Shown here: positions 46,318 through 55,960 of the stretch, in pieces | Position numbering within the stretch: position 1 is the first letter of the stretch | How the letters are laid out: every line of letters begins with the position of its first letter | Source of the DNA: Trebonia sp963773105 | GTDB lineage: Bacteria; Actinomycetota; Actinomycetes; Streptosporangiales; Streptosporangiaceae | Direction: 5' to 3' | DNA length: 64,000 nt | Assembly: GCA_963773105.1 (NCBI GenBank) | Contig: CAVZAA010000010.1 | Span: 1-64,000, forward strand | Position numbers and translations under genes: made by a program | The notes under the pieces: generated by a model | What the model was told of the DNA's origin: nothing | Database searches by the model: none | Seen by the model: only the letters and a program-made list of their open reading frames with translations

Positions 46318-47187
46318 ATGCGGATCGGTGTGGTCTTCCCGCAGACCGAACTGGGCGGCGCTGTCGGCGCGGTACGCGCCTGGGCCCAGCGGGCCGAGGA
46401 ACTCGGGTTTACCCACGTGCTGGCCTACGACCACGTGGTGGGCGCGGACCCAGCGGTACACAAGGGCTGGGACGGCCCCTATGACGTGCGCACCACGTTT
46501 CACGAGCCGATGGTCCTGTACGGCTACCTGGCCGCGGTGACCTCCATGGAACTGGTCACCGGGGTCATCATCTTGCCGCAGCGGCAGACCGTGCTGGCCG
46601 CTAAGCAGGCGGCCGAGGTGGACCTGCTCACCGGCGGGAAGTGCCGGCTGGGCGTGGGCATCGGCTGGAACCGCGTCGAGTACGAGGCCCTCGGCCAGGA
46701 CTTCGGCACGCGCGGCAAGCGCCTGGAGGAGCAGATCACCCTGCTGCGCCGGCTGTGGACCGAGCAGACCGTGACGTTCAGCGGGACCTTCGACCGGATC
46801 ACCGGGGCGGGCCTGGCACCGATGCCGGTGCAGCGGCCGATCCCGGTATGGGTCGGCGCCCAGTCGCCGCCTGCCTGGCGCCGCGCCGGGCGGCTTGCCG
46901 ACGGCTGGTTCCCGCAGATGGCCCCGGGCCCGCGGCTGGAGGAGGCCCGCCGGATCGTGGCGGAGGCGGCCGCCGAGGCCGACCGCGACCCGGCCAGCCT
47001 CGGCATGGAAGGGCGCGTCGGCTGGCAGCAGGACCGGGACAAGCTAGCGGCGGCGATGCGACGATGGCAGGATGCGGGGGCCACGCACCTGTCGGTCAAC
47101 ACCATGGGCGCAGGCCTGAAGACCGTCGATGACCACCTGGCCGCTCTGGCCTCGGCGGCCGAGGCAGCTCAGACGATCGGCGGCTGA
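46318..47187 (+). CDS. LLM-class F420-dependent oxidoreductase
   Basis: This 289-residue protein has the luciferase-like barrel signatures 'MRIGVVFPQTELGG', 'HVLAYDHVVGADP', 'TGVIILPQRQTVLAAKQAAE' and 'GKCRLGVGIGWNRVEYEALG', characteristic of the F420-dependent group rather than FMN luciferases. It would use reduced or oxidised F420 in a hydride transfer on an unknown substrate. GGGAGGTGGC just before ATG 46318 is a good ribosome-binding site. Confidence 0.88.
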   Translation: MRIGVVFPQTELGGAVGAVRAWAQRAEELGFTHVLAYDHVVGADPAVHKGWDGPYDVRTTFHEPMVLYGYLAAVTSMELVTGVIILPQRQTVLAAKQAAEVDLLTGGKCRLGVGIGWNRVEYEALGQDFGTRGKRLEEQITLLRRLWTEQTVTFSGTFDRITGAGLAPMPVQRPIPVWVGAQSPPAWRRAGRLADGWFPQMAPGPRLEEARRIVAEAAAEADRDPASLGMEGRVGWQQDRDKLAAAMRRWQDAGATHLSVNTMGAGLKTVDDHLAALASAAEAAQTIGG

Positions 47188-47359
47188 GGGCATCTGGTGG
47201 TTCCCGCAGCCGGGACCTCGTGCTCCACGCCCGGCAAACTGACCGGGGTCGCGATGATCCGGCCGAGACCTTCGCCGATGCCTCGGCCAGTTCGCAAAGT
47301 TCTGGCGTATACGGGGCGAAGTTCAGCCGCCAGCCGCATATCCGCAGTTCAGATCACAT

Positions 47360-47697
47360 ATGGCAGCGATTTGTAAAGCCGTCGGCTTCGCCTTCCCAGG
47401 TTCGGGGGGATGGGGGATGGTGCGGGTCTCGTTGTCGGCGCGGTGCTTCAGGCCGCGTTCAACGGCTTCTGGGCCGAGGCGGAACGACTGGGCACTGCAG
47501 GTATTCATCCATGGCATGCCGGTGCCGTCGGACGGGGTGCCCGGCGCCGCCGTGGCGACATTCGGGGTCAGCGCCCAGGCGTCCCTGGGAGCGGCGTCGG
47601 TTATCGCCGACGGGGTCGCGGAGAAATACCCGAACTGAAGATCTCGTTCAGCCACGCCGGCGAAGGATTCTCGCTGATCTTGACCCCGACCCAGTGA
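47360..47697 (+). pseudogene. Possible small frameshifted gene of unknown function
   Basis: One frame reads 'VPGAAVATFGVSAQASLGAA' to 'IADGVAEKYPN', and after a frame change near 47638 it continues 'LKISFSHAGEGFSLILTPTQ' to a stop at 47697. The joined stretch looks like genuine protein with a beta-rich end, but I do not recognise it. The part upstream of about 47500 is doubtful. Confidence 0.3.
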
Positions 47698-47837
47698 TTC
47701 TGGGGGCGAACCTGAAACGAATGGACGCCGCCGTCGCAATCGGAGCAGCCGGAGGCCGCCCCCATGGTTGGCCGAGCGCAGCCCGATAGGCCTCGCACGC
47801 CGGTTCCGCTACGACTCTCTGGTATTTGACCGACGGG

Positions 47838-47981
47838 ATCAGGTACCTGGCCGACATGCTGGGCACTGACCGGCTGCGGATCGGGTCGGACTACTGGTCG
47901 ATGACCTGGGAGCAGCCGACCGGTAGGACGCCGCGCTCGATGGGACTTTCAGAAGCAGCGCTAACTGTGGCAACAGACTGA
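47838..47981 (+). pseudogene. C-terminal fragment of an amidohydrolase (ACMSD-like)
   Basis: The frame reads 'IRYLADMLGTDRLRIGSDYW' and ends with '...RSMGLSEAALTVATD' at TGA 47979-47981. In amidohydrolase-2/ACMSD-type decarboxylases the 'GTDR..IGSDY' stretch carries the last metal-ligand Asp, followed by the C-terminal helices. The other ~280 residues are missing upstream and the final 'GNA..L' helix is lost. Confidence 0.55.
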
Positions 47982-48004
47982 GCCGCTGCCGTCGGCTGCC
48001 ATTG

Positions 48005-48595
48005 TCAGGCTGCCCCCGAGGAACACCAGGCCGCCCGCGACGAGCTGCGCAAGGCGCTGCGCTGGCCCGGATTCACCCCGCTGTACGACGGGCTATGGGT
48101 CTCTCCGCGCGACCACGCCGGCGAGGTGATCGGCCGGCTGACCGAGCTTGGCATCACCATCGCCTCAACGTTCCGCGCCACCGCGCTGCCGATCGCCGCC
48201 GCGAACCCGCCCAGCGGCGCCCCCGATTCCCGGCGCGGGCCTGGGACCTCAGCGGGCTCAAGGAGCGCTACGAGGAGTGCACCACGTTCGCCGGCCTGCT
48301 CCGCGACCACACCGAGTCCGACGGGGTCAGCGTGGCCGACGCGCTCGTCGCGCGGACCCAGGTGATGGACGAGTGGCGCGCGTTCCCGGCCATGGACCCC
48401 GACTTGCGCGACGAGCTGCTGCCGCCCGCCTGGCCCCGTGCGGCCGCCCGCGAGCTGTTCATCGCCTGCTACGACCTGCTCGGCTCGCTGGCCACCCGCC
48501 GGGTCCGGCAGATCATCGCCCGCTACTGCCCGGAACTGGTCGGCCGCGCCGCCTACCACACCACCGAGCTGATCATGTCCGACGCCGGGGACTGA
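48005..48595 (+). pseudogene. PaaX-like regulator fragment, headless and frameshifted
   Basis: One frame gives 'ARDELRKALRWPGFTPLYDG' and 'LWVSPRDHAGEVIGRLTELG'. After a shift near 48235 the other gives 'AWDLSGLKERYEECTTFAGL' to the end at 48595. These are the central and C-terminal domains of PaaX-type repressors of aromatic degradation. The ~90-residue N-terminal winged helix is absent: the preceding sequence belongs to the amidohydrolase fragment. It cannot bind DNA. Confidence 0.65.
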
Positions 48596-48615
48596 TCATC
48601 CCGCTCCGGCCGGCG

Positions 48616-49116
48616 CTATCCCAGCAGCGCGGGTTTGGTCGACAACCGTCTGCTCGCGGGGATACTGACGTGCCGGGCGAAGTCGTCGGACTTGGTGAGC
48701 AGCCCGATAAAGTTACCGACCGGCATGCGGACAGCGCCGCTCCGCGCGGCATCGAACGCCAGGATGCGCAGGTCGCTGGCATCACGGTTCCCCTGACCGA
48801 AATGCACCTGGTACGGAACCAGGTCAGCGGCGGCGTCCGCCAGTTCGCGCGCGTCTTCGCGTAGCTCCCGACGCGGGCGAGGATTGCCTGGGCGTCCGGC
48901 AGGAAACGCATGTGCCCGACCTCGGACGCCGCCTCCCAGTCGAACCCGAACCGGTGCAGCAGGTCCGCCACCCGGGCGGGCACCGGACCGCCTGCCGTGC
49001 AGTTCCTGTTCGATCAGGCTCTGCAGGCTGTCCGGCCACTCCCGTGAAGCGTCCGCTGACACGAACTCATCGCCGGTAACGACCAGGTAAGACGTCCCTT
49101 TGGCATCGGGCTCCAC
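48616..49116 (-). pseudogene. Conserved protein downstream of thrS, with two frame changes
   Basis: GTG 49116 lies 2 bp after the thrS stop, so the gene was coupled to thrS. The start 'GTSYLVVTGDEFVSADASRE' passes near 48990 to another frame ('ARVADLLHRFGFDWEAASEV', 'FLPDAQAILARVGSYAKTRA') and returns near 48850 to the first ('DLVPYQVHFGQGNRDASDLR', ending 'RLSTKPALLG'). Repaired it would be about 165 residues. I do not recognise a family. Both segments look like real protein. Confidence 0.45.
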
Positions 49117-49118
49117 TG

Positions 49119-51012
49119 CTACCCGACGTAGATGGGCCGCGTGCTGAGCCGTCGCGGAGTGTTAGCCGGCATGAACGGCTTGCCCGCAATCTCCCCGGCG
49201 ATCTCGTCGAGGAGCTGCTCGAGCGTCATCTCGGTCTGCCCGCCATCGCGCCGCCGGACGACCAGCGGGCCGGTGCCGGACAGTTCCTTGTCGCCGATGA
49301 CGATGGTGTAGGGAATCCACTCCTTCTCGGCCTCGCGTACCTTCTTCCCGAGCTTCATGTCGCGGTCATCGACGTCGACCCGGAAGGGCACGCGCTCCGC
49401 GAGCCGCATTGCGCCGTCAACATGGGCGTCGGACACGGGGAGCATGCGCACCTGAATGGGGGCGAGCCAGACCGGCCAGAACGGCTTCTCCCCGCGCCGG
49501 ACTCGCATCGCCTGGCTCTCAAGGATCGCGTAGATGTTCCGGTCAACGGATCCGGACACGGAGGAGTGCAGCAGCAGCGGCAGCTGTTTGGTGCCGTCGT
49601 CCTCAACAAACGTGATGTCGAAGCGCTCGGTGTTCTCCACGTCGATCTGGACGGTGGAGAGGCAGGCCGCCTTCTGCGCGGTGTCCACGAAGTTCATCTC
49701 GAACTTCGCGACGAAGTAGAAGAAGCGCTCGTCCCACACCTCGATGAGCGCAGGCCTGCCGATCGCCTTCATCAGTTCGCGAATGAAGTCCGGGTGGTCG
49801 TCAAGGAACGAGCGGACGAACCTGACCGCGGGAACGCAGTCAACGCCGATGTCGTCGAGCCAGCGCAGGCAGAGCCTTGCCTGGTTGAGGAACTCTTCCT
49901 TCGCCATCTCCAGGTCGCGGACCATGCTGTGCATGTCCGGCATCGTAAAGGCACGCAGCCGCCGGAGCCCGGCCAGCTCCCCGCCCTGCTCGCGGCGGAA
50001 GGAAAAATGCGTCAGTTCGTACAGCCGGACAGGCAGGTCACGGTACGAGGCCGTCATGTCGTGCATGATCATGTACTGCCCGAAGCACGCGGCAAAGCGC
50101 AGGAAGTACTCTTTATCGTCGCTCTTTACCACGTACTGACGGGCGGGAAAGCGATCAAGATACTTCGCCAGTGCCGGGTGCCCGTAGTCGTACATGATAG
50201 GCGTCTCGACTTCCATGGCCCCGTAATCGACGACCATGCCGGTAATATGCCGCTCAAGCAGCCGCTTAATGAGCAGGCCGTTCGGGTACCAGCGCAGGTT
50301 TCCCGAGTCGGAGGCGGGTTCGTAGCCGACGATTTCGTGATCGCGCATCAGCTTAATGTGCGGCGGGGCGTCCTCGGCAGTCCTGGTTCCCTCGCGCTCG
50401 TAGGCATAAAGCTGTGCGAGCGGCTTGTTGGCGCTGAAGTTATAATCGCCGGCTGAGGGTGTAGGAGCCGTCCGGCTGATAGACCCGCCACTCCGAGTGC
50501 AGCTTCTTCTCCGCCGCGATGGCCTTTGACTCGTGCGCGTGCTTACGGCCGTGCTCGTGCACAGCCGAGGCGGCAGCCGCACGCGGGACGATGGTCCGGG
50601 CGAGCTCCGACAGCGGGTGCCCCTTGGCGGCGATGTCGAATGACTTGTAATAACCGAACGGCGCCCGGTGGACTTCGAGCGTGCCCTCTTCGTCGAGGAG
50701 CGCCGCCACCTGGGTAAGGACATCTACCGCGACCGGCGGCGCCGCCAGATCGCTTGACAGGTGCGCGTACGGATACACAACTGCCCGCTTGGCCCTGACC
50801 CGGGCGGCATTGTCACGGATCTCCTGCGCCGCCTGCTCGGCGACATCGCGCGGGTTGGCCTTGTCGCCGTTCTCTACCGCTATGAACGCGACCACGACTT
50901 CCTCCACCGTGACCCCCTGCGTGACCGCGTCAGCCCGGTCGCGCAGGGCGACGCTCGTCTCGCCGGTGACGGCGAAGGTGAAGCGGTCAGCATGGATCAT
51001 CAAGAGGCGCAC
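49119..51012 (-). pseudogene. thrS: Archaeal-type threonyl-tRNA synthetase with editing domain, one frameshift
   Basis: The gene starts at ATG 51012 ('MRLLMIHADRFTFAV'), the beginning of the archaeal D-aminoacyl-tRNA deacylase-like editing domain, reading in one frame to about 50445. It continues in another frame ('GDYNFSANKPLAQLYAYERE') through the class II core to 49119. Motif 2 is 'FRREQGGELAGLRRLRAFTM', the archaeal form, and the C-terminus is an anticodon-binding domain. Joined length is about 630 residues. One extra base around 50445-50458 separates the halves; all else is well kept, so a sequencing error or a recent mutation is likely. Bacterial ThrRS has a different N-terminus (TGS plus His-rich editing domain). 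This copy was probably acquired horizontally. Confidence 0.85.
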
Positions 51013-51113
51013 GGTGCTGCCCGTTTCTAGTCGTCGATACGTCCGGAGGTTACGGCGTAGACCTTACTCGACCGCGGTTCCCGTGCGGCGGTAAGCAGAC
51101 TCCGGCCGGCCCT

Positions 51114-52605
51114 TCACCACTCGGGCGTCGATAGCTTGGTCAAGAGCTTGTGCGTTTTGAGCCCCACGGTGATCCTGGTGGTTAATTCGGGTTCTATGCG
51201 ACAAGGCCCGAGTTCGAGTCGTGCCAGGTGGCTGGTTCGCTGCCGGTCCAGCGGCGTGCCGGTCCAGTAGGCCTCCAGGCGGAGCAGGTTGAGGGCGGTC
51301 GCCATGTACGCGTGGTCGAGGCGGGTCTTGGCCAGGCCGCGGTACCGGGCGCGTCGTGCTCCGTGGCTGGCGGCCTGGCTCATGGTTCCTTCGACGCCGG
51401 CGCGGCGGGCGTAGTCGGCCCGGAAGCCGGTCGTCTTTTCCGCGGTCCTGGCGGCTACCTGGGCTTCGGCCAGGTCGCGGGGCAGCAGCGACAACTGCCG
51501 CCGGGTCCCGGTGGTGCACTGGCCGCGGGCCGGGCAGGGGCCGCAGTCGCCGGCGGAGAAGGTGGCCACGATCGCGTCCTTGCCGTGCTGGGTGCACGGC
51601 GTCCAGGATGCGGCCGTGTTGCCTTGCGGGCAGGTGACGGTGCGGGCGTCGTAGTCGACGGCGAAGCCGGCGCGGGCGTAGCCACGGCCGGCCCGGGCCT
51701 GGGCGGAGGTGTCGGCCAGCAGCGGCGCGATCAGCGCGATGCCCCAGATGGTCAAGACCGAGACCACCAGGGCGGCGCTGGCATAGCCCGAGTCGGTGTA
51801 GTACCGGCCGGGAGCCAGGTTCCTGGCCGCCAGCGCGTCATGGACCGGCTCGGTCATCTGGTTATCGGTCACGGTGGCATCGGTGGTGGCTACGTGGGTG
51901 ATCAGGTTCGGGAACACCAGGCGCGCGCAGTCCTTGTCATGCGCACCCGCCGCGGCGCTGCCCGCAGCGGGCTGGCCGCGGCGGCGGGACGGCAGGTGCA
52001 GGGCGGGGGATCGTCGCAGGTCTCGGTGATGTGCAGCTTGCAGCCCCGCCAGAACTCCTCGCGCTTGACGCCCCAGCGGGCGTCGGTGTCATACGGCGAG
52101 GCGATCCGGGCATGGCCGGGCGGGAGACCGTCGCCCTCAGGCTCCTTCTCCCGCCGCTTGATCACCTCCTTGCCGCCGGTGATGGTGCGGGTGTAGTTCT
52201 GCAGCAGCACCCGGCGCAGCACGTCCACCGCCGGGAGCCCGCGCAGCCAGCCCGGCGAGAAGCGGTCATAGACCGCCTCCAGCAGCACGTACCCGTCGCG
52301 GGCGTAGGCGATGGCCAGCTCATCACGCCGGGCCTGGGAGACCGGCGGCCGCCAGGACGTCATCGGGGTGCCGTAGCGGCGGGCGAAATCGGGCACGCAG
52401 ATCCGCTGCTCCACCCAGTCCGGGTGCGCGGCCGTCAGCGCCTCCAGCGCGGCCCGGACGCTTTCCCCGGCCAGTTCCAGCCGGTTCAGCGCCGCCTCCG
52501 CCGCCAGCCGGTCGGTCAGGTTCTCCGCCCGCTGCAGCACGGTCACCAGCGCCAGCCGCGACGGCGGCCAGCCCGGCCGACCCCGGATTCCGAATGCAGC
52601 GGCGA
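51114..52605 (-). mobile_element. IS1182-family element with damaged transposase
   Basis: The minus strand encodes the N-terminal part ('EQVFAAAFGIRGRPGWPPSR', 'LALVTVLQRAENLTD') from about 52605, the central part ('RREKEPEGDGLPPGHARIAS') and, after a frame change near 51917, 'FPNLITHVATTDATVTDNQM' to 'RLEAYWTGTPLDRQ'. About 70 residues seem deleted near 52487 between 'TDRLAAEAAL' and 'NRLELAGESV', removing the region before the first DDE Asp. It lies 100 bp upstream of thrS and interrupts a peroxiredoxin gene. Terminal inverted repeats were not identified. Confidence 0.75.
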
Positions 52606-52975
52606 ACACCTGCTCCCGCGGCTGACCGGCCGCGGCGTCGGGCTCGTCGCGATCAGCCCTCAGACCCCGGACGGGTCGCTGTCCATGAAGGAGAAGCACG
52701 ACCTGTCCTTTACCGTGGTGTCCGATCCGGGCAACGCGATCGCCCGCGGCCTGGGCATCCTGACCCGGCCGTCGGACGAGGCACGGGCCGCCCAGCTGCA
52801 GCTCGGACTCGACCTGACCGCCGTCAACGCCGACGGGACCGTCGCGCTGCCGATGCCGACCGTGGTCATCGTCGACGCCGGCCACGTCGTGCGGTGGATC
52901 GACGTGCACCCCGACTACAGCACCCGCACCGAGCCGGCGCAGATCCTCAGCGCCCTCGACCGGCTCGGCATCTGA
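52606..52975 (+). pseudogene. Peroxiredoxin (AhpC/TSA) C-terminal part cut by the IS element
   Basis: From about 'LLPRLTGRGVGLVAISPQTP' the sequence reads 'SLSMKEKHDLSFTVVSDPGN' and 'ARGLGILTRP' to the stop at 52975 ('ILSALDRLGI'). This is the second half of a thiol peroxidase-like protein. The ~75 N-terminal residues with the peroxidatic Cys were lost to the IS1182 insertion, so it cannot reduce peroxides. Confidence 0.75.
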
Positions 52976-53007
52976 CCAGCCCCGACGCCGGCTGGGCACC
53001 ACGCGTC

Positions 53008-53491
53008 ATGCCTGAACTCGATCTGGCCACCGTCACCGCAGCCGACGGCCGCGACCTGCTGGCCTCCGCCGAGACGGACTGGCTGCGGCCGGTACCCGCA
53101 CTGCCCCGGCTGGAATGCCGCCGACCTCGTCGGACACATGGGCGCGATCTTGGGCTGGATCGCCAGGATCATCGCCACCGGCGAGCGCGTCGCGGGCCGG
53201 GACAGGGAAACTCCGCCGGCCGGGCCCGCCGCGCTGGCGTCCTGGTATTCGGCCCGCCTGGACTGCACCCTGGACGTCCTGACCGCCACCGACGGACCGA
53301 GCCAGTGGTGGGTTGACCTCGACGGGCGCGCCGAGGCCGCCGCAGTCCCGGGGGACGCCAGGACGGACACTGCTGTCAGGGGCACCCAATCCGACCTGCT
53401 GCTCTGGCTCACCAACCGGGGTCCCGTCCCCGGCGTCGAAGTGCTCGGCCGGCAAGACGTCGCGGCCCGCTGGGCCCAGCTCCGGCGCTGA
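53008..53491 (+). pseudogene. Mycothiol-dependent isomerase-like (DinB) gene, frameshifted and deleted
   Basis: ATG 53008 begins 'MPELDLATVTAADGRDLLAS'. Near 53110 the frame changes to 'CPGWNAADLVGHMGAILGWI', the hallmark W-x2-D-L-x2-H of the mycothiol-dependent maleylpyruvate isomerase fold. After 'SQWWVDLDGRAEAAAVPGDA' the sequence goes directly to the C-terminal 'GTQSDLLLWLTNRGPVPGVE'. The central helices with the usual second metal-binding His ('H..D') are missing, about 60-80 residues. Confidence 0.65.
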
Positions 53492-53514
53492 CGAGCCGGG
53501 GTAAACCAGCCGTA

Positions 53515-53745
53515 CGTGTGGCGGTGCGCTCGTACACGGGGCACATGTTCATGCAGCCGGGCAGCGGATGCAGCGCAGCGCTGCGCGCCCGGGCGGACAG
53601 GAACTTGCGGCGCAGGTGGCGGCGGGCCGCCTCGGCCAGCACGGCCGGGTCGTCGGTCAGCGCGGGATCGACGTCTGGCATCTCGCGCTGGAAAATGTCG
53701 CGGATCCCGGCGCGGTTGCGATGGATGGCCGGCACCAGGATGTGG
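53515..53745 (-). pseudogene. Remnant of lutB (lactate-utilisation Fe-S protein)
   Basis: On the minus strand 'HRNRAGIRDIFQREMPDVDP' and 'PAVLAEAARRHLRRKFLSAR' match the N-terminal third of LutB. It then jumps to 'LPGCMNMCPVYERTA', which corresponds to part of the second [4Fe-4S] ferredoxin-type motif near the C-terminus. More than half of the ~480 residues, including the first cluster-binding site, is missing. Neither lutA nor lutC is nearby. Confidence 0.6.
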
Positions 53746-53751
53746 CTGGGC

Positions 53752-53898
53752 TGGTCAGAGCAAGCCGTCGCCTGCCTTGCCGCCGAGGGCCTGAACAACA
53801 ACAACCAGGTAGCGGCTCGCATGTACATCAGCAGCCACACCGTCACCCACTATCTCCGTCAGGCCTTCCGCAAGCTGGAGCATCGCCTCACGTGTTGA
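53752..53898 (+). pseudogene. Fragment of a LuxR-type helix-turn-helix
   Basis: A plus-strand frame ends with 'EQAVACLAAEGLNNNNQVAA' and 'MYISSHTVTHYLRQAFRKLE' before the stop at 53898. This is the GerE/LuxR DNA-binding domain with only weak conservation ('GLSNKQ' is here 'GLNNNNQ'). The upstream frame on this strand is antisense to the lutB remnant, so only about 45 residues are left. Confidence 0.55.
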
Positions 53899-54128
53899 GC
53901 TCGCCCGCATCGTGATCGAGCAGGCCGCAGACGGCGCATCGCAGAGAAACTAGGCACTTTGACGATGTCAGCGTCCGCCTATGCCCGGCATAGTGACCCT
54001 GAGTTCAGCGACACAGCCCGCACCCGGCAGAAAGGGATCTGACCAGCAATCACGAGCCCGGTCTCGCGGGGATTTCACCACCTGTTGCTCCCAAGCCGTG
54101 CCAGCCGCCACCACCTGATGGAGAAAGC

Positions 54129-55190
54129 ATGTCCCACCATTTCGACAGTCCGACGGCGATCGAGGACGGCCGGCTCAACCTGTGCGACCTATACATATTT
54201 CCGGAGACGCCGGGCACATCGACGCTCGTCGTTACCGTCAACCCGGACTCCCGGCGGTCCAACCCGACCACGTTCCGGCCGGATGCCCTGTACGAGCTTG
54301 TCATCGCCAGTGATGGCGGCACCCGCGAAGACCGGGCGTTCCGGATGAGCTTCGCCGAGCCGGACGCGGACGGAAACCAGGAAATGCAGGTCCGCTACGC
54401 TGTCGGCCCGCCGAGCCGGTCAGGCCTGGACGGCACGGAACTCGGCGTCGGCCACACCGGGGAAGCCTTCGCGCTGAGCAATGGCGGATCAGCGTGGTTC
54501 GGCCTGGCGCGGGACCCGTTCTGGGGCGACGCCGTCGCGCTGTTCGCGTTCAATCACGGCCTGGCCGACAACCAGTACCGTCCCGAGCTGTTCACCGGGA
54601 CGCCGGGCAACCTGCTGGCTGGCCGGAACGTCACCGCCATCGCCCTTCAGGTCCCGGACGTCACGTTCGGCGGCACCGACGTCGCCGTGTGGGCCCGGAT
54701 TAGCCTGTACGGGCACGCCCCCCAGCGACAGGTCAGCCGGGCCGCCCATCCGTTGCTGCGGTCGTTCTTCTTCCCGCAGCCAGGTGCAGATACCGAGGCG
54801 CTTAACGCCGGTTCGCCGGCCAACGACGTCGCCACGTACACCGACGTCGTGCGGCGGACCGCCGCGCATGTGGCAGAACTGAGTCGAGCCGTCAATCCCG
54901 ACGAGCACGCTGCGACGCTTGTCGCTGCCTTCCTGCCCGACCAGCTGCGGTACCGGCCCGGCCAGCCGGCGCGCTTCGCGCCCGGCACGGGAAACGGCCG
55001 CGGCCTGCACGACGACGCGTTCGGAACCACGCTGTCGCCGATGGTCGGCCGTCAACTCGGCGTAACCACCTCGCCCCACCCGGTGGTGCCTGAATTTCCC
55101 CACCTTGCGCCCGCCGGGCACGACGACATCCCGGCGCTTGCGGACATGCTGGGGCTGCGCGAGCATCCCGCGGAACCGCCGCCCGGCTAA
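54129..55190 (+). CDS. DUF4331-family protein
   Basis: This 353-residue protein begins 'MSHHFDSPTAIEDGRLNLCD', followed by 'LYIFPETPGTSTLVVTVNPD', the typical DUF4331 opening (DHxDSP/D-L-Y-x-F). The rest is strand-rich ('GGSAWFGLARDPFWGDAVAL'). It has no signal peptide. Function is not established. GATGGAGAAAGC precedes the ATG. Confidence 0.85.
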   Translation: MSHHFDSPTAIEDGRLNLCDLYIFPETPGTSTLVVTVNPDSRRSNPTTFRPDALYELVIASDGGTREDRAFRMSFAEPDADGNQEMQVRYAVGPPSRSGLDGTELGVGHTGEAFALSNGGSAWFGLARDPFWGDAVALFAFNHGLADNQYRPELFTGTPGNLLAGRNVTAIALQVPDVTFGGTDVAVWARISLYGHAPQRQVSRAAHPLLRSFFFPQPGADTEALNAGSPANDVATYTDVVRRTAAHVAELSRAVNPDEHAATLVAAFLPDQLRYRPGQPARFAPGTGNGRGLHDDAFGTTLSPMVGRQLGVTTSPHPVVPEFPHLAPAGHDDIPALADMLGLREHPAEPPPG

Positions 55191-55216
55191 GGCCGGCGAC
55201 CCGGTTGAGCTGGTGG

Positions 55217-55960
55217 TCACGGGCGGCGGCCGGGCCAGCCAGGCTGCCGAAGGTGCGCTGCCGGAAGGTACCGGCCGGGCTGGCGAAGGTGCCGACGTGG
55301 ATCTTGTCGAGCTCGCGGCGAAGTTCCGGCCACGTGCCGCCGCAGGCGTTCTCGGCGATCCGGGCCAGGAGGGAGTGCCAGCCAGCAGAGGATAACGTGG
55401 GCGCGGACCCGGTCTTCGCGCCGGTGCCAGACGGGGCGCAGGTCGATGACCTGCTTCATGTCTTTCCAGCCGCGCTCGACTTCGAGCAGCTGCTTGTCCC
55501 CGACGGCGATGTCTTCCGCGGACAGGTTCCGGTCCGCAGTGCGGAGCAGGTATTTCCCGTGCAGGTTTTCCTCGGCTTTCGCCTTCGCGTCGTCAATCCT
55601 GAGCAGGCCGCCCGGAGTAACGCGCAGGTAGCGGTTCAGGCCGGGCGTGGTGGCGATGACGCCGCGCAGCTCGGCGCGCCCGCCGGCGCTGAGCTGGTCA
55701 GAGTCCCTGATCACTTCTTCGAGCAGGGCGATCATGCGTGCCCGAGGGCGGCGTCGCGCCTGGCGGCCTCGGGGTTGAAGCAGATGACGAACCCCTCGTC
55801 CTCGGCGATCCGCACCTGCTTGACCTCGAGGTTCCCGCCACGTCCTTGTAGCGTCCGTGCCGGGACAGCGCGGCGGCCGCTTCGGCGGACCCGGACCTGA
55901 GTTTCTTCCCGATGCGGCGGGTGTTCCTGGTCTTAATTTCTTGAGACGTCGGCTTCCGCC
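55217..55960 (-). mobile_element. C-terminal relic of an IS1634-type transposase
   Basis: Segments in two frames match IS1634-family transposases: 'TRNTRRIGKKLRSGSAEAAA' (about 55900), then 'MIALLEEVIRDSDQLSAGGR', 'YLLRTADRNLSAEDIAVGDK', 'VERGWKDMKQVIDLRPVWHR' and, near the end, 'ELRRELDKIHVGTFASPAGT'. The N-terminal half with the first catalytic Asp is missing and the 3' end breaks off after 'GTFRQRT'. It is inactive and sits between the DUF4331 and DsbA-like genes. Confidence 0.7.

Noticed and set aside
50440..50460. Programmed frameshifting in thrS
   Set aside because: No slippery heptamer or downstream structure is evident, and other genes in the window show the same type of single-base shift.
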